Shown: positions 1-4,884, numbered from the stretch's first letter. The stretch is DNA of 5,126 nucleotides from CAYWMP01 sp964459445 (GCA_964459445.1 CAYWMP010000255.1:1-5126), one strand, 5' to 3'. Numbers and translations: made by a program. The notes: generated by a model not told the origin, from the letters alone.

Positions 1-44
1 CTTAGTGGCAAGTTTTTTATGAAAATTCATGTAAGGGAGAAAGA

Positions 45-797
45 ATGAGCCTATTCAGCGTAGATCAGGAAAAATGTAAGCATGACGGGCTTTGCGTCGA
101 TGAATGTCCCGCGGGAATCATAGAATTCAAGGATAAGGAATCACCACCCACCCCAACCCGGGATGCAGAGGAATTATGCATCAACTGCGGCCATTGTGTG
201 GCCATTTGTCCTCATGGGGCGCTTTCGCATCGTTCAATGGCCCCAGAAGCCTGCCCTCCAGTGATTGAGGACAGGCTTCTTGATCCGGAACATGTCGAGC
301 ATTTTCTGCGTTCCCGCAGGTCCACTCGCACCTTTAAGAAGCAGCCTATTGATAGAAACATCATTGAGAAAATGATTGATATTGCGAGATATGCGCCATC
401 CGGGCATAACTTGCAGCCAGTAAAATGGTTGGTTATCTATGACTCGGATGAAGTACGAAAACTCGCAGAAATGGTCATCGAATGGATGCGCTTCATGCTA
501 AAGGAGCAATCGGAAATTGCCCAGACCCTACATATGGACCGGGTTGTGGAATCCTGGGAGGCTGGGATGGAAAGAATTTGCCGTGGGGCGCCGCATGTCA
601 TTGTCACCCATGCCCCGAAAGATGAACGTACGGCGCCGGCAGCCTGTACCATTGGGATGACCTATCTGGAACTATCCGCGCCCTCCTTTGGCTTGGGTGC
701 ATGCTGGGCGGGGTACTTTAATGCAGCAGCAATTTCTGGCCTCCTATGGAACAAGCCCTGGGACTGCCGGAGGGTCATGGGTGCTTTGGCGCCATGA
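45..797 (+). CDS. Ferredoxin-nitroreductase fusion protein, 3' end frameshifted
   Basis: This is a flavin-dependent nitroreductase-fold oxidoreductase with an N-terminal bacterial-type ferredoxin domain, presumably cytoplasmic; the substrate is unknown. Residues 7-60 carry two iron-sulfur motifs: C11, C17, C21 followed by Pro, and C45-x2-C48-x2-C51-x3-C55-Pro. In the first motif, the place of the usual second Cys is D14. Residues 88-128 show the nitroreductase FMN-binding signature, with RRSTRTFK at 91-98 and APSGHNLQP at 117-125. The C-terminal half (to about residue 231) includes the GACWAGYF stretch typical of the family. The start is supported by an AAGGGA Shine-Dalgarno about six bases before ATG 45. 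The frame ends after 250 aa, whereas the expected C-terminus is read in another frame down to 868. Restoring one base near 740 gives 274 aa, a normal length for such fusions. The last ~19 residues of the open frame (from residue 232) are therefore non-native. The family call is firm; whether the product is active is uncertain. Confidence 0.88.
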   Translation: MSLFSVDQEKCKHDGLCVDECPAGIIEFKDKESPPTPTRDAEELCINCGHCVAICPHGALSHRSMAPEACPPVIEDRLLDPEHVEHFLRSRRSTRTFKKQPIDRNIIEKMIDIARYAPSGHNLQPVKWLVIYDSDEVRKLAEMVIEWMRFMLKEQSEIAQTLHMDRVVESWEAGMERICRGAPHVIVTHAPKDERTAPAACTIGMTYLELSAPSFGLGACWAGYFNAAAISGLLWNKPWDCRRVMGALAP

Positions 798-868
798 TGG
801 TGGGGTATCCGAAGTACAAGTTTCAACGCATGCCTCTGCGTAATGAGCCACAAATTATGTGGCGTTAA
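743..868 (+). pseudogene. Out-of-frame C-terminal segment of the nitroreductase
   Basis: Read from 743 in the shifted frame, 41 codons run to a TAA at 866-868. They begin PMEQALGLPEGHGCFGAM and contain MMVGYPKYKFQRMPLRNEP. This is the characteristic C-terminal strand and tail of ferredoxin-nitroreductase fusions: the Gly-Tyr-Pro-Lys-Tyr element followed by Leu-Arg-Asn. It lacks its own start signal and directly continues the upstream domain if one base is added between 738 and 743; ggcctcct would become ggccctcct, giving Gly-Pro-Pro-Met-Glu. The segment has no internal stop and looks otherwise undamaged. That suggests either a recent mutation or a sequencing or assembly error in a short C-rich stretch. 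Confidence 0.82.
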
Positions 869-869
869 T

Positions 870-892
870 CCGCCTTCGCCAAGGCTTCGGCG
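870..892. repeat. GC-rich imperfect palindrome, possible dispersed repeat unit
   Basis: Immediately after the restored nitroreductase stop, the arms CGCCTTCGCC and GGCTTCGGCG are separated by AA. The outer four and inner three bases pair, and the central three do not. A shorter alternative hairpin is GCCTT-CGCC-AAGGC. Its position between two convergent genes would suit a terminator or a small dispersed palindromic repeat, but no U-tract follows on either strand. Only one copy is in the window, so repeat status is inferred from appearance alone. Confidence 0.3.
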
Positions 893-943
893 CGACAGGG
901 AAATCAAGTGCAATGCCGCACATGGGTGTTTTTAATCAGCCTG

Positions 944-1387
944 TTAGGTGAACAAGCAGATCTTACAGTCCTTAGCGTATTTAAGAAAATCTTCCGCCGT
1001 CCAGACCACCACGTCTTCGATGAGCTTATCCTCATCCAGTTCCATCATGTCCACGGTCATTTTGCAGGCAATGAGCTCGACACCCTCCAATTGGGCCACT
1101 TCCTGGAGTTCGGCCAGGCTGGGAATGTTGGCTTTGTCGATTTTTTTCTTCATCATCCCCGTAGCTAAGGATGTCATGCCGGGGATGGAACCCATCACAC
1201 CCGGCGGAAAGAATTTGGCTCTTTCAGCGCCACCTTCAAGCACCATATTCAATCCCATAAAAGAGTAGAAGATTTTAGTCTCCATGCCCTGCCTGGCAGC
1301 ATTGATGCCCACCACCAAAGAAGGGTAGGCGCCGTCAATGGTGTCTTTGACACAGATAAAGGCCGCTTTTTCTTTTTGTTCGTTCAT
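944..1387 (-). CDS. DsrE/DsrF/DrsH-like family protein
   Basis: This is a small (147 aa), soluble, probably cytoplasmic protein of the DsrE/DsrF/DrsH-like (DsrE2-type) group. Members take part in sulfur relay or persulfide transfer, but this branch has no single assigned reaction. Residues 8-50 have the expected Rossmann-like opening (AAFICVKDTIDGAYPSLVVG, then KIFYSFMGLNMV). Residues 60-82 contain the Pro/Gly/Met-rich loop and a Met-Met-Lys-Lys-Lys stretch. The hallmark Cys is C108 in ACKMTVDMM (107-115), the likely persulfide-carrying residue. The protein ends in C141-x2-C144 followed by LFT, which adds a second possible thiol pair. The ATG at 1387 is preceded by a GGGGGAT Shine-Dalgarno about seven bases away. 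The gene is divergent from rubrerythrin and convergent with the nitroreductase. A sigma70-type promoter lies about 130 bases upstream. No TusA or Dsr gene adjoins it, so the sulfur-transfer role is a family inference. Confidence 0.85.
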   Translation of the reverse strand: MNEQKEKAAFICVKDTIDGAYPSLVVGINAARQGMETKIFYSFMGLNMVLEGGAERAKFFPPGVMGSIPGMTSLATGMMKKKIDKANIPSLAELQEVAQLEGVELIACKMTVDMMELDEDKLIEDVVVWTAEDFLKYAKDCKICLFT

Positions 1388-1428
1388 TTCTCATCCCCCT
1401 TTTGCAGTTTTTTGGTGGAAGATAGTCC

Positions 1429-1440
1429 GGCCTAAAGGCC
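1429..1440 (-). other. Small hairpin in the DsrE-gene leader
   Basis: The arms GGCCT and AGGCC flank two bases (GGCCTAAAGGCC on the top strand). It lies inside the predicted ~124-base 5' leader of the DsrE-like gene, about 41 bases before the start codon. The two-base loop is tight, so the folded form would probably open one pair. No known riboswitch fold is recognisable, and a function is not claimed. Confidence 0.25.
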
Positions 1441-1517
1441 TCATTCAATGTCTTGTTTTCGAAATAATACAGTGATTTTAAATCGAATTAAGAAATGCCA
1501 TATATTTGGCTACTATG

Positions 1518-1546
1518 AGTATAGGAAAGGCATTAATCCGGGTCAA
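1518..1546 (-). promoter_or_regulatory. Sigma70-type promoter for the DsrE-like gene
   Basis: Read on the minus strand, TTGACC (1541-1546) and TATACT (1518-1523) each match the consensus hexamers at five of six positions and are separated by exactly 17 bases. Transcription would start near 1511, giving a leader of about 124 bases before ATG 1387. It points away from rubrerythrin and lies in an otherwise AT-rich gap. The assignment rests on hexamers and spacing only. Confidence 0.55.
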
Positions 1547-1588
1547 GAATCAAAAAGGTTAGTGAGGTTTGGCTATTAATCCACGTTT

Positions 1589-1602
1589 TGATAATATTAT
1601 GA
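1589..1602. promoter_or_regulatory. AT-rich palindrome upstream of rubrerythrin, possible operator
   Basis: The core ATAATATTAT (1591-1600) is a perfect 10-base palindrome flanked by TG and GA. Read as TGATAAT-ATTATGA it resembles a Fur/PerR-family half-site pair lacking the usual central spacer base and with one mismatch. Rubrerythrin genes are often controlled by PerR or Fur, which makes the resemblance worth noting. Such palindromes also arise readily by chance in AT-rich DNA. TATGAT (1598-1603) could double as a -10 box, but I found no good -35 partner. Confidence 0.3.
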
Positions 1603-1677
1603 TTTCGGGAATGATTCATGTTAGAAGACAATATCATATATTTCGATTGAAATGCGGAACCTGGAGGAGGAAAAGAA

Positions 1678-2172
1678 ATGCCGGATCAGATTGAAGAAAA
1701 CCTTGCCAAATGTTTTGCTGCGGAATCCAAGGCCGCAGCTCGGAATGCGACCTTTGCCCTGAAAGCGGAGCGTGACGGCTTTCCTGAGTTGGCTAATCTC
1801 TTCAGGGCCGTTTCAAATGCGGAATCGGTTCATGCACACCGTTTCCTTTTGCTGATGCGCGGAAAGATCGGGAGCACGGAGGATAATCTCAAGGGAGCTT
1901 ATGAGAATGAACAAATAGCTGGAAAGGAATATCCTCCCATGGTGCAAGCGGCCAAGCACGCAAGCAAGGCGATCATTAAGGCCTTCACCCAGTCCATGAA
2001 GACTGATTCGGAGCACGGAGATCTTTATAAGAAAGCCATGGAGAATATGCTGGCAGACAGCAAAACGCAATACTACGTGTGCCAGATCTGCGGGCATATC
2101 AGCGAAGATTCCGCACCGGAGAACTGCCCGGTATGCCATGCTGTCCGGACGAGATTCCAAAAGGTGGGATAG
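1678..2172 (+). CDS. rbr: Rubrerythrin
   Basis: This is a non-haem diiron peroxidase that reduces hydrogen peroxide to water in the cytoplasm of anaerobes, with electrons from rubredoxin or NAD(P)H-linked partners. At 164 aa it is slightly shorter than the classical ~190 aa protein. Residues 1-130 form the ferritin-like four-helix domain with E16 and the E49-x2-H52 motif. Residues 133-164 form the rubredoxin-like domain, with iron ligands C135-x2-C138 and C150-x2-C153. Two positions depart from the classical pattern. The second Glu of the helix-3 pair appears to be A81 (E78 is kept), and the final ExxH motif reads D110-x2-H113. The second rubredoxin knuckle has His154 where Gly is usual. A strong GGAGGAGG Shine-Dalgarno seven bases before ATG 1678 fixes the start. 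The gene is divergent from the DsrE-like gene, and a small exported protein follows 77 bases downstream. The family is clear; whether the altered ligands are a subfamily trait is not settled. Confidence 0.95.
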   Translation: MPDQIEENLAKCFAAESKAAARNATFALKAERDGFPELANLFRAVSNAESVHAHRFLLLMRGKIGSTEDNLKGAYENEQIAGKEYPPMVQAAKHASKAIIKAFTQSMKTDSEHGDLYKKAMENMLADSKTQYYVCQICGHISEDSAPENCPVCHAVRTRFQKVG

Positions 2173-2249
2173 TTGAGAGTGATCACCTCTGTGCTCTTGC
2201 ATTCGTCCTGAAGATCATGAGATAAACGTTTTGTGAAGGGAGGCAAAAC

Positions 2250-2603
2250 ATGAAACGATTGAAAAAGGCTTTTATTGCCGTAGTAGCATTAGTATCGTTG
2301 CTGTTTATCGGCGCTTTGAATGCGAGGGCCCAACCCTTTGGATTGGGCGGTAAAGAAACCCAAATCATCCCTCAACATAAGCTCATGTCCGGAGGAGGTC
2401 GTTTTGTTTTCGGTCAGGTGTCCGCTTCAAGCAAAGACAAATTCATGCTTGATACGGTCACCGGTCGATTATGGCGAATTTCCGAGAGCGGAGGGATTGG
2501 CCTCTTCCTTAAAGCCGTTCCCTATCGTATCGGTGATGGGAAATATGAGCCATTGCCGCCAGAACTGCCCGAGAAGGAAGCCGAAAAAACTAAGAAAGAG
2601 TAG
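2250..2603 (+). CDS. Small exported protein of unknown function
   Basis: I do not recognise a named family. The 117 aa protein begins with a clear Sec signal peptide: basic MKRLKK, a hydrophobic core at residues 7-23, and a likely signal peptidase I site after ARA at 25-27. The mature protein would be about 90 aa and periplasmic. Residues 51-77 (GRFVFGQVS, then FMLDTVTGRLWRI) and 84-92 (GLFLKAVPY) read like short beta-strands with a Leu-Asp-Thr-x-Thr-Gly-Arg-Leu-Trp turn. That pattern is common in small exported proteins where a 'D-T-x-T-G' turn precedes a Trp strand. A Pro-rich stretch and a highly charged Lys/Glu tail (105-117) follow. There is no Cys, so it is neither a lipoprotein nor a haem protein. 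An AAGGGAGG Shine-Dalgarno six bases before ATG 2250 supports translation. It may be cotranscribed with rubrerythrin, 77 bases upstream, since no terminator is visible between them. Its end overlaps the convergent ThiF-like gene by 14 bases. Confidence 0.75.
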   Translation: MKRLKKAFIAVVALVSLLFIGALNARAQPFGLGGKETQIIPQHKLMSGGGRFVFGQVSASSKDKFMLDTVTGRLWRISESGGIGLFLKAVPYRIGDGKYEPLPPELPEKEAEKTKKE

Positions 2604-3693
2604 GAATTATAGCGCGTGGCAGCCCCAGGCCGTCGATGAGTAAGGACGTGTAGATTCGCAAAGCATCGTCCTTCTGAAAAGTGGTGAGCTCAGGCGATGT
2701 CTGCATGATCATGACGCCGCTCGCCAGAATGCTCCCGCTGACATGATCAGACTCTTCAAAGGTGATACCGAGTTTCCCTCTTTTCTTGATTCGGTAACCC
2801 TTGTCCTTCAATATTGATACGAGTTTCTTGAAAGGAACAACCGTTTTCTGCGTTGGGGTAATGACGAAGTTCCTCCTGCCATCCCTCGCACAAGTCTCTT
2901 CAAAAAGCTTATCTTCCAGGGATTCCGGCGGTTGCTCGGGATTGATTCCACAAACAGGGCAGTTTTCCAGGGCTGAGAGTTTGAGCGTGTGGAATCTCAT
3001 GTCGCTGAGATCAATATACAGCAATTTGTTCAAGAGTTTCGGTTCCCGGCCCATGAGTATTCTGACTGCTTCGTAGGTCTGAACGGCTGTAATGATGCCC
3101 AGTATGGATGGGTGAACACCTACGACTCCGCATTTCGGCAGGTCATCATCTTTAAGCCCCGGCATAAAACACTCGAGACAAAAGGTTTGCCCCGGCAAAA
3201 TTGGCGCCACATTACCATGGGTTTCGATTGCCCCGGCAAATACGTAGGGTATTTTTAACCTGTTGCAGGTTCTATTGATGATATATCTGGATTGAGGCCT
3301 GTCCAACCCATCAAGCACGACATCTACGCCCTTAATGAGTTCTGGTGCGTTGAGTGATGAAAATGAGACCGGGTGAGGGTCCAGTTCAACGTCTGGATTC
3401 AAACTGCTAAGTTTCTTCAAGGCTACTTCGACTTTTGGAAGACCGATGGACTCCGCATCATAGAGATGCTGACGATGGAGATCCGACCGTGAAACAATAT
3501 CCCTGTCAACAATGCGAAGGTATCCGATCCCCATAGCAACCAGTTTCTGGGCGACCAGGTTCCCAAGGCCGCCCAATCCAATGATACAGGCCTTGCCATT
3601 TCGAAGACTCAGTTGACCGTCATAGCCGATATCCGCAAGGACAATCTGCCTCGCATAGGTTTCCAATTCAGCATCATTAAGTTCTTTCTTCAT
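2590..3693 (-). CDS. ThiF/MoeB/HesA-family adenylyltransferase with C-terminal extension
   Basis: This is an E1-like enzyme expected to adenylate the C-terminal Gly-Gly of a ThiS/MoaD-type sulfur carrier using ATP, for thiamine, molybdopterin or tungstopterin, or thio-modification pathways. With the chosen start it is 367 aa. Residues 33-70 hold the nucleotide-binding Rossmann motif GLGGLG (39-44) and acidic D63. DLHRQ (72-76) supplies the conserved Arg, K87 lies in GLPKVEVA, and D128/D131 form the metal/adenylate-binding LDGLD. Zinc ligands are C172-x2-C175 and C245-x2-C248. C188, before GVVGV, could serve as a catalytic thiol. MoeB and ThiF are usually ~250 aa. Here ~105 further residues (about 260-367) contain ETCARDG and KRGKLGITFEE and show no rhodanese active-site loop. 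The start at 3693 has an AAGGA Shine-Dalgarno seven bases away; an ATG at 3711, six codons upstream, lacks a well-placed one. No carrier protein is encoded nearby, so the pathway is undecided. Confidence 0.88.
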   Translation of the reverse strand: MKKELNDAELETYARQIVLADIGYDGQLSLRNGKACIIGLGGLGNLVAQKLVAMGIGYLRIVDRDIVSRSDLHRQHLYDAESIGLPKVEVALKKLSSLNPDVELDPHPVSFSSLNAPELIKGVDVVLDGLDRPQSRYIINRTCNRLKIPYVFAGAIETHGNVAPILPGQTFCLECFMPGLKDDDLPKCGVVGVHPSILGIITAVQTYEAVRILMGREPKLLNKLLYIDLSDMRFHTLKLSALENCPVCGINPEQPPESLEDKLFEETCARDGRRNFVITPTQKTVVPFKKLVSILKDKGYRIKKRGKLGITFEESDHVSGSILASGVMIMQTSPELTTFQKDDALRIYTSLLIDGLGLPRAIIPTLS

Positions 3694-3700
3694 TCCTCGA

Positions 3701-3705
3701 TCCTT
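3701..3705 (-). promoter_or_regulatory. Shine-Dalgarno deciding the ThiF-like start
   Basis: AAGGA on the minus strand lies seven bases before the ATG at 3691-3693. It falls inside the frame of the longer alternative beginning at 3711, whose nearest purine-rich element is about 13 bases away. This favours the shorter protein. Confidence 0.55.
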
Positions 3706-3779
3706 AAACATCTATTTATTTTTGCCTTTCATTCAAAATTCGATGTTGGACGTTCATTTCTTAGCAAGTTTTCCATAAT

Positions 3780-3812
3780 GCATAAGGAATAAGAATAACG
3801 TCGCGCTTATGC
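3780..3812. repeat. 7-base inverted repeat in the ThiF-gene leader
   Basis: GCATAAG (3780-3786) and CTTATGC (3806-3812) are perfect inverted copies separated by 19 bases. Both lie within the predicted ~150-base leader transcript of the ThiF-like gene, where they could form a long-looped hairpin. They could equally be a protein-binding site. One such pair is about what chance would give in a region this size. Confidence 0.3.
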
Positions 3813-3846
3813 CGTGAGTCCTGTTGCATTGTTTGCCGCAGTTCCT

Positions 3847-3884
3847 TCTTGGCATTATACGAAAAAGCGTCCAAAGGGCCAAGA
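3847..3884. promoter_or_regulatory. Inverted repeat straddling the ThiF-gene promoter, possible operator
   Basis: TCTTGGC (3847-3853) and GCCAAGA (3878-3884) are exact inverted copies with 24 bases between them. One arm covers the predicted start site and the other overlaps the -35 box. The centres are 31 bases apart, close to three helical turns, so a dimeric repressor could contact both on one face of the DNA. No family-specific motif is recognised, and the pair could be coincidental. Confidence 0.3.
3854..3882 (-). promoter_or_regulatory. Sigma70-type promoter for the ThiF-like gene
   Basis: On the minus strand, a perfect TATAAT (3854-3859) is preceded by TTGGCC (3877-3882, four of six matches) with a 17-base spacer. 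An A-rich tract (CAATTG then GAAAAAACC on that strand) lies just upstream and could act as an UP element. Start of transcription would fall near 3847, leaving a leader of about 150 bases. The inverted repeat TCTTGGC/GCCAAGA overlaps its -35 and start region. Confidence 0.55.
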
Positions 3885-3969
3885 CAATTGGTTTTTTCAA
3901 TCACGGTTAACGCAAAAATAAAACAACATACGCCCATAGAACATACCGAAAAAACAAGATTAGTTTGGG

Positions 3970-3998
3970 TTGCCTAAGATGACGATATAAACTATAGT
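3970..3998 (+). promoter_or_regulatory. Sigma70-type promoter for nfnAB
   Basis: TTGCCT (3970-3975, four of six) and TATAGT (3993-3998, five of six) are separated by 17 bases. Transcription would begin near 4005, giving a short leader of about 28 bases that still includes the GAGGTGA Shine-Dalgarno at 4022-4028. The spacing to nfnA fits well; there is no independent evidence of use. Confidence 0.5.
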
Positions 3999-4032
3999 AC
4001 TTAACTCCAGATTCCAGAGATGAGGTGATTCG

Positions 4033-4872
4033 ATGGCAATAATTAAAGAGAAAAAGGTGTTGGCTCCGCAGGTTGTACAGATGAAAATTGATGCACCGGT
4101 GATTGCTGAAAAGCGTCTTCCTGGCCAGTTCATTATCCTCCGGGTCCATGAAAAGGGCGAACGGATTCCCTTGACCATTGTGGATTCAGATGCGAAGGAG
4201 GGCACCGTCACCATTATATATCAGGTCGTTGGAAAATCCACACACATGCTCTCACAACTCGACGAGGGTGAAGAGATCATGGATTTAGTGGGTCCTCTGG
4301 GAAAACCGACAGAAATCGAAAATTTCGGTACCGTGGCTGTGATTGGGGGAGGCATCGGGCTCGCAGTGGCTTTTCCCATTGCAAAGGCCATGAAGCAGGC
4401 GGGAAACAAAGTCGTGTCTATCGCCGGTGCGAGGACCAAAGATCTCCTTGTATTGGAGGATGAAGTGGCAGCGGTTTCAGATGAAATCATTGTGACAACG
4501 GATGATGGCTCCTACAAACGCAAAGGCATGGTAACCGAACCACTCAAAGAGATGTTGGATTCGGGAAAGATTGATCAAGTTCTCGCCATAGGGCCGGTCC
4601 CCATGATGAGGGCTGTCAGCGAATTGACCAGGACCTATGGCGTGAAGACATGGGTCAGCCTTAATCCCATAATGGTTGATGGAACGGGCATGTGCGGTGC
4701 ATGCAGAGTGAGTATCGGTGGTAAAACAAAGTTCGCGTGCGTGGATGGCCCTGAATTCGACGGCCACCTGGTGGATTTCGGAGATCTCTCCAGGAGACTG
4801 ACCGCATACAGGGCACCAGAAACTGAGTCCTATACACAATATCTGAAGATGATTGATCAAAAACAATCTTAG
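4033..4872 (+). CDS. nfnA: NfnA: FAD/NAD-binding, [2Fe-2S] subunit of Nfn transhydrogenase
   Basis: This is the small subunit of the NADH-dependent reduced ferredoxin:NADP+ oxidoreductase, a soluble electron-bifurcating flavoprotein that links NADH, reduced ferredoxin and NADPH pools. It has 279 aa, normal for the family. Residues 1-95 form the ferredoxin-reductase-like FAD domain with ERIPLTI (43-49). Residues 99-215 form the NAD-binding domain with GGGIGLA (105-111) and the IGPVPMM element (186-192). The C-terminal [2Fe-2S] motif is D216-x4-C221-x2-C224-x11-C236. Asp in the first ligand place is the arrangement known from Nfn, whereas PyrK of dihydroorotate dehydrogenase has four Cys. ATG 4033 follows GAGGTGA by four bases. 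The next gene encodes the matching large subunit in the same frame, 12 bases after the stop, so the two form an operon. Annotation as sulfide dehydrogenase subunit SudB is a common alternative for the same family. A PyrK role is unlikely given D216 and the neighbour. Confidence 0.92.
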   Translation: MAIIKEKKVLAPQVVQMKIDAPVIAEKRLPGQFIILRVHEKGERIPLTIVDSDAKEGTVTIIYQVVGKSTHMLSQLDEGEEIMDLVGPLGKPTEIENFGTVAVIGGGIGLAVAFPIAKAMKQAGNKVVSIAGARTKDLLVLEDEVAAVSDEIIVTTDDGSYKRKGMVTEPLKEMLDSGKIDQVLAIGPVPMMRAVSELTRTYGVKTWVSLNPIMVDGTGMCGACRVSIGGKTKFACVDGPEFDGHLVDFGDLSRRLTAYRAPETESYTQYLKMIDQKQS

Positions 4873-4877
4873 GAGGG
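4871..4877 (+). promoter_or_regulatory. Shine-Dalgarno supporting the TTG start of nfnB
   Basis: AGGAGGG overlaps the last two bases of the nfnA stop codon (TAG 4870-4872) and sits seven bases before TTG 4885. No ATG or GTG occurs in frame between that stop and the conserved region of the protein, so this near-perfect site decides for the TTG. The overlap suggests translational coupling of the two subunits. Confidence 0.7.
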
Positions 4878-4884
4878 ACAAAAT

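Larger units (their letters stand above)
3694..4032. other. Divergent intergenic region between the ThiF-like gene and nfnA
   Basis: This 339-base stretch contains no convincing gene. It holds a minus-strand promoter at 3854-3882 serving the ThiF-like gene, a plus-strand promoter at 3970-3998 serving nfnA, and two 7-base inverted repeats (3780-3812 and 3847-3884). Between about 3885 and 3969 it is A-rich with a T6 run at 3892-3897 and nothing I can assign. Small open frames of 13 and 22 codons on the minus strand lack Shine-Dalgarno sequences. Confidence 0.6.

Noticed and set aside
19..30. ATGAA-AA-TTCAT near-palindrome before the nitroreductase start
   Set aside because: Very short, AT-rich and at the window edge; nothing upstream is visible to give it context.
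908..933. GTGC/GCAC hairpin followed by TTTTT as a terminator for the nitroreductase
   Set aside because: The stem is only four pairs and the T-run begins seven bases after it, so it is too weak to call an intrinsic terminator.
908..1268. Plus-strand open frames of 86 and 106 codons opposite the DsrE-like gene
   Set aside because: They are antisense shadows; the minus-strand frame has clear family motifs and a Shine-Dalgarno.
1531..1582. Near-repeat GGCATTAATCC / GGCTATTAATCC as a direct-repeat operator
   Set aside because: The two copies differ by an inserted base and the first overlaps the DsrE-gene promoter spacer; two short AT-rich copies are not enough evidence.
2173..2249. Promoter TTGCAT-N18-GATAAA before the small exported protein
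   Set aside because: Only three and four matches to the two hexamers with suboptimal spacing; cotranscription with rubrerythrin is equally likely.
3761..3829. 22-codon minus-strand open frame in the ThiF-gene leader as a leader peptide
   Set aside because: No Shine-Dalgarno at a workable distance, no run of a regulatory amino acid, and frames of this length are expected by chance.
3876..3897. GGGCCAA/TTGGTTT hairpin with a following T-run as a plus-strand terminator
   Set aside because: Three of the seven pairs would be G-U, no plus-strand gene ends upstream, and the same bases are better explained as the minus-strand -35 box.
3907..4214. Minus-strand open frames of 80 and 84 codons across the nfnA start
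   Set aside because: They overlap the nfnA promoter and coding start, have low-complexity hydrophobic translations and no recognisable domain.
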